DNA of 64,000 nucleotides from Ailanthus altissimus (lineage: Eukaryota > Streptophyta > Magnoliopsida > Sapindales > Simaroubaceae): positions 6,949,001 to 7,013,000 of the forward strand of contig OX327683.1 of NCBI GenBank assembly GCA_946807835.1. The letters are read 5' to 3'. Made by a program: the position numbers and the translations under genes. A model generated the notes under the pieces. The model saw nothing but the letters and a program-made list of their open reading frames with translations. It made no database searches and was not told the origin of the DNA. Below, in pieces: positions 24,994 through 36,766 of the stretch (positions within the stretch are counted from its first letter, which is position 1; each line of letters opens with the position of its first letter).

Positions 24994-25720
24994 TTCTGAT
25001 CAATTCTCAATAAAATGACCTATTTTCTCACACTTGAAACAAGCTTCACTCTTTTTGTAACACATCATTTCATGTCGTCTCTCATAAGTATCACATAATG
25101 GAGGATTTTTTTTTCCAGTGCTATCATTCCTCTGTCTTTTCTTTCTCTTCCACTTGTCGAACTTTTTTTTAATTGTGTTTAACCTATGGTCTCTTTTCTA
25201 ATTGATGTTGGCCTACATGCCTAGACTTAGATAAAACCGCTAGTTCTTCAACCCTTGCTAATATTTGAGCCTTTGCAGCATTGCACTGTATATTTGTAAC
25301 TTAAATGTAGAGATCAACTTTCTCAGGTTTGGCTTAAGGCCCATCTGAAATCGCTTAACCTTGCGTGCTTCTATATCTACTAAGTGGGGAACAAACTTGA
25401 CAACTACTCAAACTTTTCTCATATTCTGTTAATGACATTGTGCCTTGGGTAAGATGGATAAATTCTGCTTCTTTTTCATTTTTAAAAGACTGGGGAAAGT
25501 ATTTCTCATTAAATACTTCCTTGAACTTATCCCATGTCATCTGGTTCACATCAACATTCAGGGTTTTCAGAGTCATCTCCCACCAATGACTGAAACTCTC
25601 CTTGAGCATGTAAGTGGCACAATCACTTTCTATATATTTTAGCAATCAATAAGGCGAAATATCTTTTCCATCTCACGGATTCATTCCTTAGCAACCAACA
25701 GGTCCTTTGAGCCTCCAAAT
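24994..25720 (-). pseudogene. Ty3/gypsy gag with CCHC zinc knuckle
   Basis: The open part at 25,645-25,355 reads ATYMLKESFSHWWEM then MTWDKFKEVFNEKYFPQSF, the retrotransposon gag consensus. The zinc knuckle follows as CFKCEKIGHFIEN, where the last zinc-binding Cys is replaced by a stop (TGA, complement of 25,000-25,002). Upstream gag (25,720-25,980) is too decayed to follow. Confidence 0.85.
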
Positions 25721-25989
25721 GATGACAGTTGTAGTTTTTTTTAATTGCTTAGCAATATGAAAATTGTCACAAAGTTCTGTATGGTAGCAGGATTTCTTCT
25801 GAAGTACTCTCATTCACAATATCAACACTTCTAGTAATTATTGGATTACACCCCATCTCTACAAAGTTATAAAAATAGGTAAGTAAGATATCAAAAATAT
25901 ATATATAAGCACATATATAATTTTAAAAATTTGGCATCTGCTGGGTTCCCTTGACTAGACACATAAAAGTTTACAAAATCTTATTTTTA

Positions 25990-26001
25990 GCTCTGATACC
26001 A
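25990..26001 (-). other. Primer binding site of the gypsy element
   Basis: GCTCTGATACCA on the plus strand is the complement of TGGTATCAGAGC, a perfect initiator-tRNA-Met primer binding site, 8 bases from the LTR start at 26,010. It fixes the element orientation as minus. Confidence 0.9.
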
Positions 26002-26208
26002 CTAAAATCTGTCATGCCACAAATCCAAAAAAATCTGACACATGACATAACTTACACTTATTCAATAATGTGCACTCATAAGTAATATTGTATAAAATTT
26101 CAAACTTAAATACTACATAAGAATCCTTAGTAAGTTATTAGTAAGTTCATCACAAAATTAACTCATGAACAAACTTGATGGAACATAAATAAAATACAAC
26201 CACATTTA

Positions 26209-28375
26209 TGTTGGGAGTTGATTATTCAAGGGTGTTTGCATGTGGGTTTTGTGTTTAACAATAATATATACATATCTCATACATATAATCAGGCAGCAGA
26301 AGCTTAAAACATTGCAGTAAACACAATCATTACATATTAAATGAATTAACAGAAATGAAATTTAGAAATAACCCTTGAAGTCTTTAGATAGAAATTGTTG
26401 AAGTCCACCGAAATATAATCTTTGATCAATTCTAGTAATCAACAATGGTGGGTTTGATTATCTAGAATGACAACATTTGATCCAGCAGAAGTTTAACAAC
26501 TTAAACTTATATTCTTGATTTTTTTCTTTTGATTAACACTTAATCAATTAATCAAAACCTATTTTGCTAAATTGGTTTTATGCCTTATAAAAGAAAATTA
26601 TGAAATTCAACTCTTGAATCCAATAATTAGAAAACAATTTCTATTTTCTCTCTTTGTAATGGCTAGCCAATTTTTTGCAAAAATGAAAACTTAACAAACT
26701 TTTTGAATTTGATTACATTTGTCTTATTTATACAAATAAATTTAATTTCAATTTATTATACTTAATTTCACTTAATTTTAATTTGAATTTAACCTAACCT
26801 AATCATAGTTAACTCTTAACTCTAGTTAGGTTAAATGAATATTTAAATATTCTAACTATAGTTAACACTTAACTCTAGTTAGGTAAAAGAACATTTAAAT
26901 ATTTTAACCATAGTTAACTAACTTAACAATGGTTAGGTTAACTTTTACTTAACCATTAAGTAAAGTTAATTTAACTTAACCTTAATTAAAATAAATTATT
27001 TATTTAATAATTAAATAAATAAATATTTATTTGAATTATTTAACAATTAAATCATCATTAAGTGAAATTAAATTTATGTCCTTACTAGGTTACCAAGTTA
27101 ACCTAAAGTGGATCCCACCATTTAACCATATACTTTAGTTAACTTAACCTTAGTAAATTGCTGGATTTTACTGCATTGAACTATTCAATACAGTACGCTG
27201 CCCAAGTGCTCAAAGAGTACATTTTATATTAAGACTCCTTAGGTCTACGCCTGATTCATCAAATGAAACTATTCCATAAGTTCGTGATCGATGCCCTACG
27301 CACACATTACGAATATTACAAATTAGCGCGTTAGACCATACATATTGAGGTTACTACATATTCGTATAATCCTTCTGTTATTATATCTTGGATGAGCGGG
27401 ATATAGATCATTACCATCAAATCCCGATAATTTCATCCATTACTTTATCTCCAGATTGGTATTTTAATGAACAATATACGCAAACACTTTTGCTATAATA
27501 TTCAAACCTGTAGGAAACTCTTTTCCCATGTTGATTACTTACGGCCATAAGACTTTACAAGATACAATCTCGAAGTTTCGGATATACAACCCATCTATGT
27601 GAGCTGGCGGATTCTATATCTACGCACACCGAATTTCATGAGCATTGGACCATACCCAGCGACACGTAGCAGTTAGACCATGAAAGATCTCTGACATACG
27701 TGGAACCAAAGTATGGTGGATCTCTTACAAACCCACCGTGGCGCTCAAGTCGAAGGACCACAAATACTACTCAACTCGAGAGGACCTTCCTTTGACGGTT
27801 TCATAAGATATCTATTGGGGTCCTCGTGAGTCTGTTCAGTATCCAGTCTTAACTGAATACATGTATGTCTATATGAGCTTCTACCAAGCTTATGGTTAAC
27901 TAAAAATAATCATCTGTACAATACAGATATAGATATACACTAATCTATATTATAGTGTTTCACCGATTGACTCTTATTGGTGAACGTAGATCAGGAACTT
28001 TTTATTTGAGAAGATACTTATATAATGACATTTCTTAATATCTATTGTAACTCTTTGCAAATATGTCATTACTAGTAGATTCTTAGGTCTTTGTTACATT
28101 ATAGATAAGGTTCTAACTATTTAGATCTCATTGGCTATTACAACCTGCTAACTCTTAGCATTTATAATTATCAGCTTTGCTAACTCTTAGCCTTGATCTA
28201 AACCTCTTTAAACCAGATATGAACTTATTCAGATCATATATATTATCTATAATGTTAAAAGCTTAATTACCATTTAATAAAGGTTATTAGCGATTTAATA
28301 AAATATTCATTGTATAAACATTACAAAATAAATATTCATACAAACAAGGATAACATGTAAGCACAAACCCTAACA
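26209..28375 (-). repeat. 3' LTR of a second Ty1/copia element inside the gypsy LTR
   Basis: In minus orientation it starts TGTTAGGGTTTGTGC right after a polypurine tract (AAGTGAGAGTT) and ends CAACTCCCAACA at 26,209, about 2.2 kb. The start is fixed by the RNase H coding end just upstream. This LTR appears complete, whereas the rest of the element is missing. Confidence 0.75.
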
Positions 28376-28985
28376 AACTCTCACTTGCTCTAGTGCCATT
28401 CATACTAGTATCTTATACCCATAGCCTCTACATGTTTCTCAAACACCTTTGGAGTTAAGGCTTTAGTAAGTGGATCCGCTACATTATTTATAGAATCTAC
28501 TCTATAAATTATTATATCACCTCTAACCAAGATCTCTCTAATTATGTGGTATTTCCTCTCTACATGTTTAGATCTCTGATGTACTCTTTTCTCTTTTGCT
28601 TATGCAATGGCTCTATTATTATCGCAAAAAATTGGGATAGGATCTTTCGAACTTGATACTATTTCGAGTTCAGCGACAAACTTACATATCCATATTGCTT
28701 ATTTTACACTTTCAGAAGCAGCAATGTATTCTACCTCAGTGGTAGAATCAGTTGTGGATCTGTGTTTGGTGCTTTTCAAACTCACTGCAGTACCGTTGAG
28801 AATAAACACATACTCAGATGTAGACTTTCTATCATCTAGGTCAGACTGAAAGTCTGAATCTGCGTATCCTCTCACCTGCAAGTCACTATCTCCATAAATA
28901 AGAAACTTGTCCTTCGTACCCTTAAGATATTTAAGGACATGTTTGACTGCCATCTAATGGCTGTCACCTGGATCAAACTGGTATT
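28376..28985 (-). pseudogene. Copia RNase H fragment belonging to that LTR
   Basis: The minus-strand frame from 28,953 reads VLKYLKGTKDKFLIYGDSDL, GYADSDFQSDLDDRKSTSEY and TEVEYIAASE, then (one stop later) PIPIFCDNNRAIA, YHIIREILVRGDI and NNVADPLTKAL. These are the diagnostic segments of the copia RNase H domain in the right order. Everything upstream of it is missing, so it is a truncated 3' end. Confidence 0.9.
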
Positions 28986-30532
28986 GACTAGATATATTTC
29001 ACTTCAAAAGCTTTATTCCTTAAATACATTTCTTTTGAAAGCTCACTTTCACAAATACACATATAACATGTATATCTATACTCAATATTGATGCTCATAT
29101 TTATAAACATATGCATTTCACATTTGATATCAAAATATACTTTGATATAATATAAACACATCTCAAAGCACATTTACAAATCATGTAAAAATAAATTGTT
29201 ATATTTATTGTGATTTCAGTAAAAGTCTAGTATATTTACCTCTCAACACTTTCGAATATAAGGCTTAATTCTCCTTAACCTATCAATAGAGATTAATCCT
29301 TTCATAAGCATCACCATTCACACAAAACACTTTATATAGCTCATAAAATTACACATATTGCACTTATCACATCAAATTGGTCCAATGACTTGGTTTCTCA
29401 AAACCTGTCATTTTGACCATTTATACTTAACAAAATTTTTTTATAAATCAAATGATGTCCAATTACTCCAAAATAAGAATATGTCATTCTTGACTTATAT
29501 ATCCTTCTCACATATAGATTTTATATCATAGTTCCTACACAATCCATTTCATAAACACTATCAAATCTAAACCATTATCCTGACAAGATCAGGATATTTA
29601 TTGAACAACATTTAGTCTCCAATTTTATGAAATCACATACCAACTCAAAAATCATAAAATTATAATAAAATTACTCTTGACACATATCTTAATCCATGTA
29701 AATATTTTTTTCCAAAATCCGTGCCAAAAATATTTTAAAACTATTTTATTCCAAGGCTTTAAAAATATGTTGATCAAACAGTATAGTAAATTGATACCAT
29801 TTAGAAAATCATAATAATTTGATCACATTAATAAAAATTCTTAATTTTGAATATGTCATATTAGACATGTAAAAGTATCATATTTCATAAATTTGTAATT
29901 TTTTAATATCATTTGATAGATCAAAGCTTGTTCATCACTTGAGTATATTGCTAAAACAAGAAATATTTAAAATTTTAGGGTCTTTTTTTTAAATTCACTA
30001 AAATTTCAATTTGTGAAATTTTTAACCGATTCAAATTCTCAGATTATGCTAATTATATCTAGTTTCATATCTCAAAAATGCAAACCCAAATTAAAGTACA
30101 AAAAGTTATAAAATTCTCGAATCAAGAAGAAATTATGCAAATCTATCATGATATCCATATAATCATCATCAATTCTCAACATATCTCACAAAATCCACAT
30201 CAAATTCCCAATTTTGTACATTTCAAAAATTAAAACTTAAATAAATTAATTCAATTAACATCAAGAAACTGAAAAAGAATTATGGTATACCTCTTAAAGC
30301 TTAAAATTCTAATTTCTTCTTCTCTTTCTCTCCACACTCTTTCTCTCTTTTCTCTCTCTAAAAGGGGTGGCTCGACCAAAATGAGTGAATTAGGGTTACA
30401 TAATAAGTATTTTTATACTAATAATAGGTCTTTAATATATACAAATAATACTAATAACAGTACATAAATCAAGTATCACCTACATACAAATAAAATATGA
30501 ATATTATGTATATATATAAATATTTATTCTTA

Positions 30533-31275
30533 AGCACCCTTAGGCGATCCCACATCAACAAAGCATAGGAGAGATGTTGGGCCCATAAGGGGTGGGCTAC
30601 CTTTATTGGTAAGATGCATTTTATGGTATATGGTTATCCCAAGAACAAAACCATGACGACTATATGGGGCCCAGAGCGGACAATATCTTATCAGTGGTAT
30701 AGTGCCATAATAGATTGTATCAGAGCAACTATACATGTCCTCTTGAGCGTTGGTGGAAAAAACCTTAGTGAGGACACTGAGTCCTAAAAAATGGAGGGGG
30801 GGGAGGGGTGAGTGCACCCTTAGGTAAATCCCACATTGACAAAGTACAAAAAAAATACTGGGTCTATAAGGGGTGAGCTGCCTTTATTGGTAATACACAT
30901 TTTGGGGTGTATGAGCATCCCAGGAACAAAACCGTGAGGGCTCAATAAGGCCTAAAGCGGATAATTTCTTACAAGAGGGATAGTGCCGTGACAAATGGTA
31001 TTAAAGCAGCTCTGTGTTTTCTCTTGAGCAGTGGTGGGACAAGCCTCAGTAAGGACACTAAGTCTCAAAAGAGGGGGTGAAAAGAGGGGGTGAATGCACC
31101 TTTAGGCAAATCCTACATTGGCAAAGTACGGGAGAGATGCTAGGTCTATAAGGGGTTGACTGTTTTCATTGGTAAAATGCACTTCAAGGTGTATGAAAAT
31201 CTCAGGAACAAAATCGTGAAGGCTCAGTAGAGCTTAGAACAAACAATATCTTACCAGTGGGACAATACCATGGCA
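30533..31275 (+). mobile_element. TRIM element trimer: LTR-internal-LTR-internal-LTR
   Basis: Three copies of an about 185-bp LTR (30,533-30,711, lacking its first bases; 30,809-30,993; 31,091-31,275) are separated by two internal regions of exactly 97 bp. Each internal region begins with a primer-binding-like sequence (TTGTATCAGAGC at 30,715; TGGTATTAAAGC at 30,996) and ends in a G-rich polypurine tract. LTRs contain the widespread plant TRIM block around AGCGGACAATATCTTA. Both ends are flanked by TCTTA (30,528-30,532 and 31,276-31,280). Such multimers arise by unequal recombination between LTRs. Confidence 0.8.
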
Positions 31276-31886
31276 TCTTATGATTATGGTGACATTTTGC
31301 TTATATGGATCACCTGATATTGATATTTATATGAAAATTCCTAAATAATTTAGAATGTTTGAAGCATTCAAATCACCACATCATAACTTAAATTCTATAA
31401 AGTTACAAAATTCTATGTATGGGTTAAAGCAATCTAGCAGCATATGGTATAATAGCTTCAATAAGTACTTTATGTAATAAGACTTATTAATGGTCACATT
31501 TATCCTTGTGTGTTCATCAAGCATTTAGATTTGACTTTGCCATTATATGAATTTATGCCAATAACATGAATCTAATCATAACTTGTGAAGAGCTCTAAAA
31601 CAAAATTGAATATTTAAAAACTAAATTTAATATGAAAGATTTAGGATAACTAAATATTGATTAGGGCTCTAAATTAAGCATAGTTTAAATAAAAATCTTT
31701 ATCCATCAAATAAATTATGTTGAGAAAATTTAAAACGTTTCAATATAGATAAAGTTTTTTCATTAAGTATCCTAATAATTGTTGGCCTTTTGATCCTAAA
31801 GGAGTCATTTTGTCTCAAAGAGGGAGACAAATAAATACTTGATCCAAAAATACTTTATTAGAGCATGATTAGTTCTTTATTATTAA
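31276..31886 (+). pseudogene. Ty1/copia element, part 3: reverse transcriptase centre
   Basis: The copia translation resumes here: after joining the flank of the gypsy insertion one reads LDIHLM-VTFCLYG, then DIDIYMKIPK, SIKLQNSMYGLKQS and YPCVFIKH. Downstream segments up to ISSLLLM (31,866-31,890) correspond to the domain end. The piece is interrupted at 31,887 by an LTR. Confidence 0.85.
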
Positions 31887-33296
31887 TGCGATATTTCTAT
31901 ATCTTATAATTAAGTGCAAGTATACACTATCGTATGCAAGTAATAAAGGGACTAAATAGTCGGATGTCGAACTCACATGGATAATTTTTTTTTTAACCAA
32001 TTACTAAAATGATATCTTCCTAATAATTATTCAGAAAAATAAAAATTTAAGAATGAATGTAGAAAATATAAAAATAAAAACACAATGCCAAGAGATTTAA
32101 GCAATATAGAGAAAACTTAGGATTAATACTATCCCTCAATATGCTTTCTAATGATTAATCTTCTAATATTTAACTCTTTTAGTCTTTGTTATTGATTAAG
32201 ACACTAATGTATTCGAAAGCCTCTTCTAAGGTCATGCAAGTATACCTTAATTTATCAAATACCTATATTTCTATAGTACTTGTAATAAATTAATATTTAT
32301 TAAGATTAAGTCTTATGGATCATACATGCCAATTAGGTATATTCCTATCCTAAATTGAAACTTGCATATGCAACATTGAATGTTTCTACAATCATGCATC
32401 AAATTACCTAGGTCCAAATATTATGATTCCTCTTCCGAGTTTATCAATAATATTACCAACTCATTCACCATATATTGGCCAGATTTATTGAAGCATTAAG
32501 ATCAAGTAATTTAAATATCAAAGAACTAAGTTTATTAAATATTAAAAAGATATGGCAATTAAGCACACATATTGAGTTCAAGTATTAACCCTAGAAAATA
32601 AAATTAGCTCATAGCTACAAGAGAACAACAGTAAAAATAATAATAAAGCATGATACAATCAATAGCAAACTAATATAGACGTCGAATTGCTCTTAATTGC
32701 GCTGCCTAAGATCTCTTGATGCTGAAGAACGCCTTGAATCTCTTTCTAAAGTTACTTCAATTAAACTCCTATTGCTCTCCAAGACTCGTGCTCTGTATTC
32801 TTGGTGTTCTTAAATTGCTCTAGATTGCTCTTGGATGATTCTTAAAGGCTGGGAACGAGTGACTTTTTATAGGGATTGATATGAGCTTGAAAATCTTAAT
32901 TCTCGTCGGACTAGGACTCGCGCTACCGCTGGGGCGTTATGCAGTTGTTGCTAGGGCGACGCTTGAAAAAGGCTTCACCGCTGGAGTAGTAGGATGTTAG
33001 CACTAGGGCGCTGGATCATCGCTGGCGCGTTGACTGTTCGGCGCTGGGGCGCCAGATGCAACTTAAACATGTTGTTTTTCTTATTTCAATCACTATTCTA
33101 GCACTGGGGCGATAGACACATACTTTAAAAACTTTGCATTTTAGCCTCTTTTCGCTTCTTTTATATTCTTTATTTAAATTTTGCTCAAGTCCCTATAAAT
33201 AACAATAAAGCACATAAATAGCCATCTATTATCATAAAATAATAAAATATCAATAATAAAAATATGATAAAATATATGACAATTTTGCCCTTATCA
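31887..33296 (-). mobile_element. Solo LTR, Tat/Athila-like family (copy B)
   Basis: It starts TGCGATATTTCTA and ends CCCTTATCA; 5-bp flanks ATTAA (31,882-31,886) and ATTAT (33,297-33,301) agree at 4 of 5. Near its left end AAGTGCAAGTATACAC and GTCGAACTCACATGG match the family; the right part holds a GC-rich patch (CGCTGGGGCGCC, 32,930-33,110). On the other side the copia frame continues (CTIPDITFLIYMLIRF). It is non-coding. Confidence 0.65.
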
Positions 33297-34250
33297 ATTA
33301 TTTTTAACACAATGCACTATACCAGATATAACATTCTTAATATATATGTTAATAAGGTTCAACTATGAGCCAACTTGAAGATTTTGAAATGATGTTAAAC
33401 ATATTTTTTATTATTTTTGTAGAACAATCTAATAAACTAACGTAAAATCTAGATCTTATTAGTCATGATTATACAAATTATTTATATGATCCTTATAAAG
33501 CCCATTGATAGATATAATATTTTTTTAATTATAATGGAACAACACAATCTTTTGGAAATCTACAAAGTAAACTATTGTTATCACCTTTTCATATCATGCA
33601 TAAATTCTTATATTATGTAAAGCAAACAAAGAGAGTATATGGATACGATTAGTCATCTATTATATTCAAAAAATATTTGAATTATCTTTTGCTATAGATA
33701 TCCTAACAATTATATATGAAGATAATATTGCTTGCATTACTTAAAATCAGATAATGATACATTAAATGGGACAAAAAACCAAATATATTTCATTGAAGTT
33801 CTTCTACACTTATGAGCTCCAAGAGAATAAGAAAATAGACGTTAAACAGATGCACTCCACTAATAATTTTACAGATTTATTCATCAATACTTTACCACAT
33901 TTGAAAAAATAGTACATGACATTAGTATGTATCATCTTAACAAACTATCAAATTGATCCATATTATCTTGAGGTGGAATTTTAGATTAGGGGAGCATAAT
34001 TTATGCAAGAAAATATTTCTACAACTATTTTGAACCTATATACACTTTACTTTTTTTTTTTTTCTTTAATAAGATTTTATCTCATTGAATTTTATTGGTA
34101 AAGATTTTTAACAAAATAGTTGCATGTCCAATATCACTTTAATAATGCATAAAAAATGTACTTATTTTATTTAAATTTTTATCCTATTAGATTTTTTTCT
34201 AGCAAAGTCAAATATAATTATCATAAAGTAATAAGTATTTAAAGGGGGAG
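33297..34250 (+). pseudogene. Ty1/copia element, part 4: RNase H and polypurine tract
   Basis: After copy B the frame reads CTIPDITF, then IYEDNIACIT and YISLKFFYTYELQENKKIDV with NNFTDLFINTLPH, which are the copia RNase H and tail. The usual long untranslated stretch follows, ending in the polypurine tract AAAGGGGGAG at 34,241-34,250. Confidence 0.85.
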
Positions 34251-35820
34251 TATTACGACATGTTTATTTGATGTGTGATTTCTAACTAAACGCAAGTGCA
34301 CACTATTGTAAATAAATAATATAAGATGACTAAAGTCTTGTTCCTATGATAAATTATTATTATATGCTAAATACTAACATTATGTCTCCTTACTTTTATT
34401 CAGATGAAAGAAAATTAAAGATAATAATCTAAATTAAATAATAAAAAATTAACAAGATAGAAAAGACTAAAGATAACAAGATAGAAGTACCAATAATAGA
34501 TGAAACCTAGGATTATAACTATTCTTAAATATGTTACTTGAACTAATTAATCTTTTCTTAAATTAATCCCTCAATATCAATTGTTAGCTAGATTCCTAAT
34601 ATAATCACAAGCATGTATCGATGGTCAAGTAACTATATCTTATACTAACAATTATCTATATATCTATGCTAATCAGAATATAATCAGATTCATTAAGAAG
34701 TGATCTATTACCACCATATATGTCATATAGATATATTTCTACCATATATGAAATTCATAGTTGTTGCCCTATAATCATATATCAAATTATTCAAAGTCAA
34801 CACCTAAATTCCTTTCTTAAATTCATTAAGGTTCCAAAATAATTGAGATCAAGTAACTAGAAAGCATTAAGTATAGAATAAGTGAACAATTTTATTATTG
34901 AGTTCATAAAAATAAGAAAAGAATTTGAATTCAATCACATATCAAGTTTCAAATTGTAACCCTAAATATAAAACTTACTTTATGGTGAATAAAGAGTTCT
35001 AGAGCTTATCAAAATAATATTGTGAAAATTATAAAAAAAATAGAAAGATAAAGAGTTAAAAAGATAAAACTAATTTTTCTGCATTCTGCAATCTTCAATC
35101 TTCTAGTTTTCTTGATTTTAAAAAATTACTCTTTCTCTATCTTTTTGATTCTTTTTTTTTTTTTGGGTTGAAATAAGTTTTTTTAATCTTCTATTTATAA
35201 GTTTATATTTTCAACGTAAAACAAAACATCAAATATAAGACAATTTATGAGTTTTTGGCGTCGGTACAATTTATGTATTACTATTTATATAGTACTGTTC
35301 ATGCAGTGCCATGACGCTCATTTTTTGTGGTTGCGGCACTGAACATACTATCTTACACGCTACGGCATTGGCATTGTAATAAAGTTACTGTAACAAATCT
35401 ACTGCAATATGGTACTATAATAGATTTGATTTTTTTTTAATTTTCATCTATATTTATTTCATTGACTCAAAATTTATAAAATAATAATAAATTACAAAAA
35501 AAATTAAATAATTTTTATTTAAATAAATAAATATTAAATTTAAAAAATAAAAATATTATATATAATTAACTCCTATCACTCTCCAGCACATTTTGCATTC
35601 CATATACCCGATACATGGCAAGTGATCTACTTGCTTTTTAGACAGAAGACATTTGCTTTTTAGACTCATGGCATCATGTCACTCTGCACGCCAACAACTT
35701 CCCTCTTATAAATAGCTCCATGTATTTGCAGTTTATAAAATATGCAATCTAAATAAAATAAATACTTTTGACTTTATATTTGTTCTTTTTTTTTTACTTT
35801 CATTTATTTTAATGTATTCA
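34251..35820 (+). repeat. 3' LTR of the outer Ty1/copia element
   Basis: It starts after the polypurine tract (TATTACGACATG, with the first TG mutated to TA), is interrupted at once by copy C of the Tat/Athila-like LTR, and resumes at about 35,579 with the LTR promoter region (CTTATAAATAGCTCC at 35,705-35,719) to a TTCA end near 35,820. No matching 5' LTR is present upstream of 10,780. Confidence 0.7.
34269..35578 (-). mobile_element. LTR, Tat/Athila-like family (copy C)
   Basis: Starts TGATGTGTGATTTCTAACTA followed by AACGCAAGTGCACACTATTG, nearly identical to copy D at 57,312, and ends CTCCTATCA like copy B. The interior keeps the family blocks (TTAGCTAGATTCCTAAT..., GTCGATGG equivalents at 34,610-34,860). 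No clear target duplication (TTATT versus CTCTC), so a flank may have been lost. Confidence 0.6.
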
Positions 35821-35949
35821 CAATAATATTTAACTTAATATAATTAAGGGTGAGAACAAGTAATCGGTCTAATTTTGACCAGAATCGAACATATCACAAT
35901 TTATTTCATCATATTTATATTTTAAAATATTAATAATTAAAAACCCAAA
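35821..35949. other. Short intergenic stretch
   Basis: AT-rich, nothing recognisable. Confidence 0.3.
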
Positions 35950-36130
35950 CCAATAGGATTTGAACCCACGAACTAATGATGTTATTGCCTTTTACTTTAC
36001 CAATTAAGTTAATGTTAGTTTTAAATGAAAAAATATATTATTAATTAAATGCTAATATATTAATAATTAAAAAATTTGCATTTAGTTGAATTCGAATAAT
36101 GAGAAATGTTATTATCACGTTTTACTAATT
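35950..36130 (-). repeat. tRNA-derived SINE-like sequence, two degenerate copies
   Basis: On the minus strand a B-box-like GGGTTCAAATCC (35,970-35,959) is preceded by an A-box-like TTAACTTAATTGGTAAAG (36,010-35,993), the spacing of an internal RNA polymerase III promoter. A second, more decayed pair occurs about 120 bases away (ACTCAATTAGTAAAACG near 36,131-36,115). It is not a usable tRNA: no cloverleaf could be drawn. Confidence 0.4.
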
Positions 36131-36579
36131 GAGTTAAAGGTGATATTAAGATTAAAATACATTATATTTTTTATATATAATTTTAAAATATCAATATTTA
36201 AAAAAATATTTTTTATTTTTAGTTTCAATTATATATATAATTGAACCGAACTGTTTGATTTTTTTAATGATAAGAACTAAACAACAATTTTAATATATAA
36301 AAATTAAACCAAATTTATTAATTTGATTCGCATCGGTTCGATTTTTTTATTTTAATTTTTTTTTTACCCACCTTTATATATTATACCATTCTATTTTGTA
36401 TAAAATATTTAATATAGTTTAGCAAAGAGATGTGCTAAGTATTATTAGATTATGGTGTAATGTAAAATTAAAAGAATATATACATATAAAATGTTTTTTT
36501 TTTCCTTTAACAAACATCTCAAGCTACCATACGTATATACTGAAATTTAAATAGTAAGAGTCGGAGCTATACCTTGTAT

Positions 36580-36622
<43 letters not shown>

Positions 36623-36766
36623 AAATGTTAAATGTAGCTACTAAATGACAAAATGAATTTTGTCCCAAAAAAAAAAAAAAAGAAAATGAAACCACCCTCT
36701 TCTGTTTAAGCCAGTTTATCTTGATTGAGTCGTTGTTGTGGTTGTGCTGCAATAAACACCATTTCC
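36131..36766. promoter_or_regulatory. Upstream region of NOL with (TA)n microsatellite
   Basis: AT-rich DNA leading to the NOL start codon. A (TA)n run at about 36,585-36,614 passes into (CA)n to 36,622, followed by an A-tract at 36,667-36,681. Any TATA box would be indistinguishable from the microsatellite. I found no clear G-box or other named motif. Confidence 0.4.

Larger units (their letters stand above)
26010..30532 (-). repeat. Second Ty3/gypsy LTR, interrupted and 3'-clipped
   Basis: Plus-strand positions 26,010-26,205 match 16,203-16,400 and 28,990-30,532 match 17,120-18,785. Between them a fragment of another copia element replaced about 0.7 kb of LTR. The last 26 bases of the LTR (CTGGTTGTGG... 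in the partner) are missing where the TRIM array starts. By eye roughly one base in ten differs between the LTRs, so the insertion is old. Confidence 0.8.

Noticed and set aside
28607..28849. Plus-strand 80-codon open frame
   Set aside because: Antisense shadow of the copia RNase H domain on the minus strand.
30530..30817. Minus-strand 95-codon open frame
   Set aside because: Lies across a TRIM LTR and its internal region, which repeat twice more without the frame being kept.
35950..36010. A tRNA gene on the minus strand
   Set aside because: A- and B-box like motifs are present, but no acceptor or anticodon stem can be drawn; more likely a tRNA-derived SINE.
36725..36766. In-frame extension of NOL exon 1 upstream of the ATG
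   Set aside because: The extension begins at a TTG and is Cys rich; the first ATG at 36,767 gives a normal transit peptide.
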